Shown: piece by piece, positions 9,338 to 17,535 of the stretch
Layout of the letters: every line of letters begins with the position of its first letter
Numbering within the stretch: position 1 is the first letter of the stretch
Assembly (NCBI GenBank): GCA_903902855.1
Contig: CAIUWK010000102.1
Location: 1 to 64,000 of the forward strand
Origin: an uncultured Geobacter sp.
GTDB taxonomy: Bacteria > Desulfobacterota > Desulfuromonadia > Geobacterales > CAIOGM01
Reading direction: 5' to 3'
Length of the DNA stretch: 64,000 nt
Translations under genes and position numbers: made by a program
The notes under the pieces: generated by a model
The model's database searches: none
The model's input: only the letters and a program-made list of their open reading frames with translations
Told to the model about the DNA's origin: nothing

Positions 9338-10753
9338 ATGCTTCGATTGAGCGTAGGAAACATCTTTACGATGGTGGCTGGCGATGAGACCAGCATAGTT
9401 TCGGACATCCTTTCCTATCGGGACAGGAGTGCTGAGCATGCCGCCCGATACCTGAAGCGGAAGAGAGGCAATGCCCAGCAGTGGGACGGATTGAAAAGTT
9501 TTTTTGACCGGAAGGAATCACGATTCCTGAGCGGACTGACCGAGAAAGTCACGGAGGCCCTGAAACTTCGGGGTGTGCCGTTTACCATACAGGACATGCG
9601 GGTTAAGCCTGAACTTCCCAGCGCCGCAGGGGATTTCAGCCTCAAGGGGATTGAGTTGCGGCACTACCAGAAGCGCACCATCAAGGAGTTCCTTGTGGCT
9701 AGACGGGGCGTGGCCCGTCTGGCTACTGGCGCTGGTAAAACGGAGGTGGCGATTGCGATAACCAAAGGGCTTCGGCTCCCGACCCTGTTTTTGACCCATC
9801 GGGTGAATCTCCTGACCCAGACCGCCAAGCGGTATGCCAGCAGGTGTCCTGAACTGGCCGACCAGATTGGCATCCTTGGCGGCGGAATCACGGAGCCGAA
9901 GTTGGTGACGATAGCCACCGTCCAAACGCTCTACAGCCTGGTCAAGAAGAACCCGAAGCAGATGGCTGAGTTCCTGGCGCAGTTCAAGTTTCTGATTATC
10001 GACGAGGCCCACCGTTCCGGTGCCAAGCAGTTCTACCTCCCCAGCATGCTCTGCCGGAACGCCTATTACCGGCTCTCGCTGACTGCCACACCCTTCATGT
10101 CCGGCGATGACGAGGCTGATATGTACCTGATGGGGACGACCGGCCCGATAGTCACGACCGTTACCAATGGGGAGCTGATTGCCCAGGGTGTTCTGGCCCG
10201 ACCGATGTTCAAGTTTTTCACCATCACGGAACCGAACTTGAAGAGCTTCTCCAACTGGCGTGACATTTACGAGCGGGGCATCATCTACAACGTCCAGCGA
10301 AACACCCTGATTGCCCAGCAAGCCGCCAAACTGACCGACATGGGGTGCAGAATCTTGGTGATATGCCGCGAAGTGGCACACACCGCCATCCTGCATGAGC
10401 TTCTGGTTGAAGCAGGTGTCAGGGTTGAGGTCTGCAACGGCGACAAGGACTACCACGAGCGTGACAAGGCTCTGGAGCGCATGGCAAAGGGAAGGATAGA
10501 TGCCTTGGTCTGTACCAATATTTTTGATGAGGGGATAGATGTCGGCGAGATAAACGCCGTCATCCTCGCTGCCGGAACCAAGAGCGCTCCGGCACTATTC
10601 CAGCGGACGGGAAGGGCGATACGAAAGAAAGCCGACGGTGAGAACTACGCCATCGTCATCGACTTCATTGACGAGACGCACCGGATTCTCAGCGAACATT
10701 CCTGGCAACGATACAACCTGGTCAGGTCAGAAGCCGGATTCACTATTATCTGA
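9338..10753 (+). CDS. DEAD/DEAH superfamily 2 helicase (UvsW/XPB-like)
   Basis: ATGAGKTEVAIAI, IIDEAHRSGA, SLTATP, QRTGRAIRKK motifs; GGAGG upstream of ATG at 9338. Confidence 0.85.
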   Translation: MLRLSVGNIFTMVAGDETSIVSDILSYRDRSAEHAARYLKRKRGNAQQWDGLKSFFDRKESRFLSGLTEKVTEALKLRGVPFTIQDMRVKPELPSAAGDFSLKGIELRHYQKRTIKEFLVARRGVARLATGAGKTEVAIAITKGLRLPTLFLTHRVNLLTQTAKRYASRCPELADQIGILGGGITEPKLVTIATVQTLYSLVKKNPKQMAEFLAQFKFLIIDEAHRSGAKQFYLPSMLCRNAYYRLSLTATPFMSGDDEADMYLMGTTGPIVTTVTNGELIAQGVLARPMFKFFTITEPNLKSFSNWRDIYERGIIYNVQRNTLIAQQAAKLTDMGCRILVICREVAHTAILHELLVEAGVRVEVCNGDKDYHERDKALERMAKGRIDALVCTNIFDEGIDVGEINAVILAAGTKSAPALFQRTGRAIRKKADGENYAIVIDFIDETHRILSEHSWQRYNLVRSEAGFTII

Positions 10754-10765
10754 GGAGGTTGTGTC

Positions 10766-11215
10766 GTGCAGTTTGCGTGCGCCAAGGATGCACTGATGTT
10801 CTACGTCGAAAACGTAAATAGTGAACCGTTGATTCCCTGCACCACGACCCTCATGGTGACTGAGGATGGCGGTGCTCGGTTGCAATACTCGACCTATGCC
10901 ACGGCTGGGACACCGGCATGGGCGCTCACCATTGACGTCGTTGAAGACCTTGAGTCGCTCCTCAAGACCCACCTCACGCCCTATGAGTGCCGAGTGCTGC
11001 TAACTGCGGCCCTGAACGACTTCAACTATGCCAGCTACGTCTTTGATGGCATTGAGACCCGGCAGGGAATCAGATGGAAGACCGTGCCGATTCTTGACAA
11101 GTTCACCGCCGTTCTCATTGCCGCTGGCTATCTCCCGAAGGGGCTGTCAGCCAAGCCTAAGAGCCTGTTCGGTCAAAGCGAAACATACGCTAAGCAGTTA
11201 ATAGAATGCGGATAA
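10766..11215 (+). CDS. hypothetical protein
   Basis: ORF directly following the helicase. Confidence 0.55.
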   Translation: MQFACAKDALMFYVENVNSEPLIPCTTTLMVTEDGGARLQYSTYATAGTPAWALTIDVVEDLESLLKTHLTPYECRVLLTAALNDFNYASYVFDGIETRQGIRWKTVPILDKFTAVLIAAGYLPKGLSAKPKSLFGQSETYAKQLIECG

Positions 11216-11264
11216 TTTCAGCTAACGTCTTGACGGGAGCCGCAATATATGAGCTGATTGCGGT

Positions 11265-12329
11265 ATGCCAAGGACAAATGGAACATACCGCAAGGGGAAA
11301 ATCTGGTGGGTCAGCTACCGTGATATCGACGGTTCAGACCACCACGAGTCGTCATATTCACAGGAACTCAGCGACGCCATAGAGCTTCTGAAGTTCCGCC
11401 AGAACTCCATCCTCGAAGAACGACTACCTGATATCAAGCGCCTGAAGGATGAAGTCCTGACCTTCGACAAGGCCGCTGAGCGCTACCTGAACTTCTGCAT
11501 CGACCAGAGCGGCTATGTGCGGAAGAGAGGGGTAATCAAGCAGCTCACCACTCACTTCGGCAAACTGAACATCGCTGACATTGAACTCACTGACATTGAG
11601 GAGTACCAGGTCAAGGCCCTTGCCAGCAACTCACCCCAAACCTGCGACCACCACGTAGATGTCCTGAAGCATATATATAGCATGTGTGAGCGGTGGGAAC
11701 TGGTGAGCGTGACGGTCAGTTCGATGGTGGGACTTGCCGAGATGTGTCGGCCACGCCATGAAAATCTCCGCTACCTGCAAATCACGGAATGGCTTGACCT
11801 CGTTGAAGCGTGCGTTGACTACGCCCAACTCCAGATGCTCGTCAGGATATCACTGAACACCGGCATGCGGCTTGGCGAGATATTCGCCCTGACCTGGGAT
11901 TGCGTTGACCTCGACAGGAAGGTCATAGTGGCTGGGAACCAGGAGCGTGGCCGGTCACGGGTCATCCCCATCGGCGACGACCTCTACGGACCGCTCACCC
12001 GGTGGCCCAAGCACATCAAGTCAGAGTACGTCCTATGGGGATTCAGGGGAGTGACGCCAAGGCTGAAGGAGCAGTTCGACCAAGTGCTGGCGAAGTGCGG
12101 CATCAGCGACTTCACACTCTATGACCTGCGCCATACCTTCGCCAGCCATCTGGCCTTGTCAGGCGTGCCCCTTGATACGGTGGGGATACTGTTGGGACAT
12201 ACGTCACGCAAGATGACGGCACGCTACGTCCATCTCACATCGGACTATCTGGCAGAAGCCGTGAGGAACCTAAGCAACCGTGTCAATGGGATGTCGATGC
12301 CTGGCGGCGGCGAGCAGACTGCCGCCTGA
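11265..12329 (+). CDS. tyrosine recombinase/integrase
   Basis: SLNTGMRLGEIFALTW, LYDLRHTFASHLALSG, LLGHTSRKMTARYVHLT catalytic boxes. Confidence 0.93.
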   Translation: MPRTNGTYRKGKIWWVSYRDIDGSDHHESSYSQELSDAIELLKFRQNSILEERLPDIKRLKDEVLTFDKAAERYLNFCIDQSGYVRKRGVIKQLTTHFGKLNIADIELTDIEEYQVKALASNSPQTCDHHVDVLKHIYSMCERWELVSVTVSSMVGLAEMCRPRHENLRYLQITEWLDLVEACVDYAQLQMLVRISLNTGMRLGEIFALTWDCVDLDRKVIVAGNQERGRSRVIPIGDDLYGPLTRWPKHIKSEYVLWGFRGVTPRLKEQFDQVLAKCGISDFTLYDLRHTFASHLALSGVPLDTVGILLGHTSRKMTARYVHLTSDYLAEAVRNLSNRVNGMSMPGGGEQTAA

Positions 12330-12393
12330 GCTGAAAGAACTATGTAGTCGTCGAAAATGATTGCTGCTATTATGCATCAGGAGGTTTGAAAAA

Positions 12394-12867
12394 ATGAGCG
12401 TAAGCCAAATAAAAGCCATCGCTATTGAAATAGCAACCGAAATCCTCGAAGCGGCCAAGTCTGGAAGCCTTGACAGCGTAGTTTTGAAATATGACACTCA
12501 GGGCAAGCCGATTGGCGATTTGTCGAGGGTATATTCCCATTCCGGAATTTATGTTTTCACTATTGAGAAAGAGGGCGCACTTGCGGCTTCATACGTTGGT
12601 AAATGCGAAAATGATGGACGCCTAAGGCAGCATATCACTGGCAAAAATCTGAACGGAACGCCACTAAAACCTTCTGTTGGTAGAAAATATGATGAAATAT
12701 TAGAAACACTAGGCCGTGGCTTTACTGTGAGAGTGAATCTCTATTCCAATGAAGAATTTGACAAATCGAGCTTATCTTGTATTGAAATTAAAGCATTGGA
12801 GATTGCGAAGCAGGAATTCAAAAACATTTTTCCTCGTGAGAAACATTGGATTCAGCGAATAGGCTAA
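12394..12867 (+). CDS. GIY-YIG-nuclease-fold-like protein
   Basis: SGIYVFTIEKEGALAASYVGKCENDGRLRQHI resembles the GIY-YIG core; CAGGAGG precedes ATG at 12394. Confidence 0.55.
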   Translation: MSVSQIKAIAIEIATEILEAAKSGSLDSVVLKYDTQGKPIGDLSRVYSHSGIYVFTIEKEGALAASYVGKCENDGRLRQHITGKNLNGTPLKPSVGRKYDEILETLGRGFTVRVNLYSNEEFDKSSLSCIEIKALEIAKQEFKNIFPREKHWIQRIG

Positions 12868-12980
12868 AAAATAAGATAGGACATAATATTAAAGTAGAAT
12901 GGCAAATCGAAGGTGCTGACATAGCTCAGGTTAGTTCACTTTAGAGGCTTAAAATAAAGAATAGTCACAAAAAACTAATA

Positions 12981-13310
12981 TTGAGAGAGTTTCATATGGT
13001 TAAAACTTTAGTTTTCATATTTTTCATAGTTTGTATTTGTAGTTGCAATAAAACGTCTGAAAAGCATAAAGAGCTTCCACCACCAAGTGGAACCAACTAT
13101 GAGTACACAGACAAGGCTAATAAAAAGCTAGATTGTATTGAACCACATAATCCGTACAACGATGGAGGCGGGCATGACGCCGGATTCAATTGGGCTGCAG
13201 AAAATGGTGGAGCTTGCGAAGGTAATTCGGATTCGTTCAATGAGGGGTGTGAAGAGTTTCACAGGCAGTTGGATGAATATAATCGCTGTCTGGAAATGCA
13301 GAAGAAGTAG
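12981..13310 (+). CDS. small putative lipoprotein
   Basis: N-terminal hydrophobic segment ending FIVCICSC (lipobox-like). Confidence 0.5.
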   Translation: MREFHMVKTLVFIFFIVCICSCNKTSEKHKELPPPSGTNYEYTDKANKKLDCIEPHNPYNDGGGHDAGFNWAAENGGACEGNSDSFNEGCEEFHRQLDEYNRCLEMQKK

Positions 13311-13457
13311 CGCTAAAGGTTTATCAACATGCTTGTGACGTGCGCTAAAAAATAGATAATATCAATGCTGATGTCGCAATACATGCCTATAGCCACCACT
13401 GACAATCTCGACTATCTTAACCTAACTGCGCACCTACATTAGCATAATTGGAAATGT

Positions 13458-13494
13458 AACAAGGGGTAACGCTCATCATGTGACCCCTTGTTTT
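13458..13494. terminator. bidirectional-type hairpin terminator
   Basis: AACAAGGGGT...ACCCCTTGTTTT inverted repeat. Confidence 0.6.
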
Positions 13495-13554
13495 CAGTCG
13501 TCAGTTATATGCTGTAATTGTCAACCATTCTCTTGAATTCGGAAATGTTTGGTT

Positions 13555-13764
13555 TCAGCAATCTATAATGCTGGCTGCTATGACCCAGCATATAGCCATA
13601 AGCAAGAATGCGCCGAGTGCTCCGAGAATTTGGAAATGAAAAATACATGCAAGCGTTGTGAATGCAGAGGCTAAAGCACCTATTCCGAATGCAAGAACCC
13701 AAAACCACCTTTGTGTCATTAAACCCAGGAAGACGATGCCGACTATCACAAGAAAGGCTTCCAT
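13555..13764 (-). CDS. small membrane protein
   Basis: 69 aa ORF composed largely of hydrophobic helices. Confidence 0.5.
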   Translation of the reverse strand: MEAFLVIVGIVFLGLMTQRWFWVLAFGIGALASAFTTLACIFHFQILGALGAFLLMAICWVIAASIIDC

Positions 13765-13767
13765 GGC

Positions 13768-14040
13768 CTACTCCTTGACAGAAAGGCAAACTGTAGCTTC
13801 ATAGGAATCTTTCTGAAAGTTATAGTGACCTTTTACTTGATACCCCTCAGGTGTGATATGCCCAGTTTCTGTATCTGCACCTGGCAGTTCTGCCAACTCT
13901 CTCGCAAATCCAGTGTCGAGAATCTTTAATGACTTAGCATCTTCTGAAATACCAAAACGCCCACCATCGTTGAAGCCTACAAACTCGATAATTTCTAGTC
14001 CTCGATAATCGTTAAAAATGTCTTCCAGTGTTCTTGGCAT
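13768..14040 (-). CDS. hypothetical protein
   Basis: ORF with AGGAGGGTAACGCC before ATG at 14040. Confidence 0.55.
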   Translation of the reverse strand: MPRTLEDIFNDYRGLEIIEFVGFNDGGRFGISEDAKSLKILDTGFARELAELPGADTETGHITPEGYQVKGHYNFQKDSYEATVCLSVKE

Positions 14041-14238
14041 GGCGTTACCCTCCTGATAAATTTCCTTCTTAGTTATCAAGACGCTGGTACCAAGATTTTT
14101 CTTCCAGATTATCTTCAGAGAACTGAAAGTATTTGCCAGCCGGTTCGGAATCTCAACATTCGACTTCCCAGAAAACCAGAAAGTGGCGGCAGGTTTGAGG
14201 TAGTTTTGTCCACGTCATGATTGCTCCGCCGAGAATGG

Positions 14239-14277
14239 AACAAGGGGGCCACGTATTGAACGTGACCCCTTGTTTTT
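14239..14277. terminator. hairpin terminator
   Basis: AACAAGGGG...CCCCTTGTTTTT inverted repeat; same stem sequence as 13458..13494. Confidence 0.6.
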
Positions 14278-14503
14278 ATTTTTCAGGAATGGGATGCCAA
14301 GGCCGAAAAAAAGCGATGCTATCGTGCCGCAGATGGAGGCTTTCTGGGGCTCAGAAAACTGGCCCGTTTTTTTAGCCCGTTTTTTAGACCACTTTCCTAG
14401 ACCACTTTTTGTTCCAGAGGCAGCAATCAGTAGATTCTACCAATACACCAGGCACCCCTAAAACCCGTAAAAATCCAGTATTGCCATAAAAAACCCAACA
14501 AAA

Positions 14504-14541
14504 AAGGGAACTTGAGGTGGATAACACTCTCAAGTTCCCTT
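14504..14541 (-). terminator. terminator downstream of tRNA-Pro
   Basis: AAGGGAACTTGAG / CTCAAGTTCCCTT 13-bp stem followed by T-run on the minus strand. Confidence 0.75.
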
Positions 14542-14548
14542 AAATTTT

Positions 14549-14625
14549 TGGTCGGGGCGAGAAGATTCGAACTTCCGACCCCCTGCTCCCGAAGCAGGTG
14601 CGCTACCAGGCTGCGCTACGCCCCG
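14549..14625 (-). tRNA. tRNA-Pro (CGG anticodon), CCA encoded
   Basis: Minus strand CGGGGCGTAGCGCAGCCTGGTAGCGCACCTGCTTCGGGAGCAGGGGGTCGGAAGTTCGAATCTTCTCGCCCCGACCA folds as a cloverleaf; anticodon loop TTCGGGA. Confidence 0.95.
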
Positions 14626-15152
14626 ACGTGAATTATTCTTTTAACGTTTCCGATGGTTTTTGTCAAGGGGAAAGTCGGAAGGGGGGGAGGAGATTTACCA
14701 CAAGGAACCAGATCGGAGGAGAGGCAAAATGATGAGGCGCGGGCAATGAGTAAGACTTTTCTCCGCATCACTGCATCACGTCACGCCGCCGCGGTTCGCT
14801 CCTTGATCCAGCCTCACCATCCCGCGATCTGTCGCCCGATCCAACCTCCTCGCCACCGGCGGCGGGGATAACTATGGGACCAGATTGTCAAACTCACAGC
14901 ATAGACAGAGAATGCAGCAACGTTGTTAAACATTATCTACCATCACTTCTGATTGCATCCCCGTAGTTCGATTCTCTCGACAACATCGCTAAAAAAGGGT
15001 AAACTCCCGCCGTTCAAACAACTTTTCCTGAAAATCGCCTCGACTGGGAAGATGTCCGGTTGTCCAAGGTGTTTTGAATTGCCTGCTCAACCGGAACATA
15101 ATTTTCGTGCAATTACTGATGAATTGCTCTGAAGTTCGAATCGGAGACAAAA

Positions 15153-15806
15153 ATGAGAGAAGACATCAAAGTCAGTGTTGCTGGCAATATGAATGTAGAG
15201 TATGAGTTCACCCAAGATTGGTTTCAGTATGGATCTCAGCTATGGCCGAACCTGACGGAGCATTTACCCGTGCATGACAATTTGCATCGCTTCATGGAAA
15301 TAGGATCATTTGAGGGTCGCAGTACTGTCTGGATCATCGAAAACATGATGAAGGCTGGCGACCAGCTGCTATGTGTAGATACTTGGGCCGGCGGCGAGGA
15401 GCATTCCACCATCGATATGGTTGCGGTAGAGCAGCGGTTTGACCGCAACATCGCGAGGGCCAAGAGTAAAGTGCCAAGTATCAGCGTCCAGAAAAACAAA
15501 AAGAACTCAGCCTCTGCCCTGGCACATCAAATGTGCTGGCTTGACAGCGGGTTCCAAGGCTACGACTACATCTACATCGATGGCAGCCATCAGGCTTCGG
15601 ATGTCCTGCGGGATTGTGTCATGGCGTGGGAAGTACTGCGCCCGGGCGGGATCATGGTTATGGATGACTATCTGGGTGGAGACCCAAGTATGCCGCTGCA
15701 CCGACCCAAGATGGCCATTGATGCCTTCATGAACATCTCTGCCCCGAAAATGGAGATCCTGCACCTTGGGTATCAGATTGCAGTCAAGAAGGAGCTGCCG
15801 AGATGA
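15153..15806 (+). CDS. class I SAM-dependent methyltransferase
   Basis: MEIGSFEGRSTVWIIENM, YDYIYIDGSHQASDVLRD, LRPGGIMVMDDY. Confidence 0.8.
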   Translation: MREDIKVSVAGNMNVEYEFTQDWFQYGSQLWPNLTEHLPVHDNLHRFMEIGSFEGRSTVWIIENMMKAGDQLLCVDTWAGGEEHSTIDMVAVEQRFDRNIARAKSKVPSISVQKNKKNSASALAHQMCWLDSGFQGYDYIYIDGSHQASDVLRDCVMAWEVLRPGGIMVMDDYLGGDPSMPLHRPKMAIDAFMNISAPKMEILHLGYQIAVKKELPR

Positions 15807-15840
15807 TCGTCCTGAATAGTAAGGAGTGATTCCCACACTA

Positions 15841-15876
15841 AAGGCACCAGGGTTAAAAAAACCTTGGTGCCCTTTC
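15841..15876 (+). terminator. Rho-independent terminator
   Basis: AAGGCACCAGGGTTAAAAAAACCTTGGTGCCCTTTCTTT. Confidence 0.65.
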
Positions 15877-16004
15877 TTTATTGTTCGGTTCTCTCCACCC
15901 TGCCCCTCCAAGAGGAAGGACGGGGAGGATTATTAATCTTGTACAGTTTGTCTCTGCAGGAGGATCTGTGCTAGTATCGGCTGAAAAAAGAAGGCGGGAA
16001 CCTT

Positions 16005-17378
16005 GTGATGGTACAGATCGGAATCAAATCCTTGCAAATTTGGCAGAAGCGGTGGGAAAAGGCGCAATTCGCTTCCAGGAACGCCCTGCTCCTGTTAGTA
16101 GCAGCGCTCTCCCTGGCATTCGGAACGCCGACTCCCCTCCATGCGTCATCTCAGAAAGAGTCGTCAGCGGAAGAAGCCATGGTGACGCCCACACCACATT
16201 CGGAGACGAATGACGGCTTTCAGCTGACGATTACGGCCTTTCAGCTGTTTGAAAAAAAAGGGAACGAGCTTACCGTGGTGCTGCGAAAACTTCAGGCCGA
16301 GGCGGCGGGCTCCCCCGATGATCCTGCAAAGCAGAAGGCAGATTTTCTCGCCAAACTGACCCACCTCTACCCAGGGTCAACCTTTGACGGAACAACTGGA
16401 ACGATTCCGTTTCAGAAAGAGTATGTTGCGCACTTCAACAGCGCATTGAAAGTCACCGGCATCAAGGAGAACGGCGCTACGATTACGACTACCTATGACT
16501 TTGAACAAGAGACCATTGAGCTTGTGGGTCAGTCTAGTTCGGTCACGGCAGTCATCGACCGATCCAAACCGTCCCGTTCCCGGTTCTCTCATGCAGTCAT
16601 ACCTGCCATGGCGCTGGATGCTGAAAAAAATCTTACCATCCCGGGGTTTAAGCGAACAGCCACTCGTTCGGTTGAAACATCGGTGCTCAACGACGCATAT
16701 CAGTTACTGAGCCAGACCAATGCTCTCCGGATGGATGATTTTGCCGCTGACATCATTCGGTATCCCGCCTTGCGGTTGAAGGCCCTGAATATCGTCACCA
16801 ACGGCTATCATGAACGTCACCCGGACGAGTATCAGAGGGGGGTGGAATCAGCGAGACCCGCACTCATACTTCGCTCAGCGGTAACGGCTTCTCCCTCCAA
16901 GAGTGTCGGAACTCTTATTCTCGTCGCAGCGCTTGTGGCCACGGCGTTCCTGGCTGCAAGGGGTACGAATCAGACGGTAAAGTCGCTATTCATGAGCAAA
17001 GCCGAAAGGGCGCATGCAAAAAGATTCAACACCTTGTCCCCCATGGTCGTGCGTATCTTGACGCTGGTGGGAACGTCGCTCTGGGGGAAGAATCTCCTGA
17101 TGTCAAAAAAATTCTCCATCATCAAGCGGAGTGACCGATGGCTGCTCTGCGAGGGGAAAATCGACGACAAGAATCCGCCATCCACGGCAAAGAACCGGCT
17201 GGAGGTCTGCATGAGAAGTAATTGCTTCAGACTCAAGATTACCCGACTCAATGGAGTCGCAGTAAAACAGGAGGTCATGTGCAACAATTTTTCCGCGGGA
17301 GAGCTGACGGAAAAAGTGAGCGAGATATCCGCCCTCTTTGGCCGGGAAACATCCGACCACGAGCAGGCGAAACCTTGA
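16005..17378 (+). CDS. hypothetical membrane/exported protein
   Basis: Single long ORF with hydrophobic segments near the N-terminus and around residue 300. Confidence 0.55.
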   Translation: MMVQIGIKSLQIWQKRWEKAQFASRNALLLLVAALSLAFGTPTPLHASSQKESSAEEAMVTPTPHSETNDGFQLTITAFQLFEKKGNELTVVLRKLQAEAAGSPDDPAKQKADFLAKLTHLYPGSTFDGTTGTIPFQKEYVAHFNSALKVTGIKENGATITTTYDFEQETIELVGQSSSVTAVIDRSKPSRSRFSHAVIPAMALDAEKNLTIPGFKRTATRSVETSVLNDAYQLLSQTNALRMDDFAADIIRYPALRLKALNIVTNGYHERHPDEYQRGVESARPALILRSAVTASPSKSVGTLILVAALVATAFLAARGTNQTVKSLFMSKAERAHAKRFNTLSPMVVRILTLVGTSLWGKNLLMSKKFSIIKRSDRWLLCEGKIDDKNPPSTAKNRLEVCMRSNCFRLKITRLNGVAVKQEVMCNNFSAGELTEKVSEISALFGRETSDHEQAKP

Positions 17379-17535
17379 CAAAGGCTCTTAACGATGTCCG
17401 CCACGGGTCCAGGATATGAAATCGAATTTTCCTTTCCCGTTGACTTTTCAAGAGGTTCACTGTAGATAAAGATGTTTTCTTCAGCACGAAACAATCACAT
17501 TTCGGGGAGTCACCTCCCCTGCGGAGCCGCCAGCC

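Noticed and set aside
14270-14461. 63-aa ORF just before the tRNA-Pro terminator
   Set aside because: No recognisable features; overlaps a terminator hairpin and is probably non-coding.
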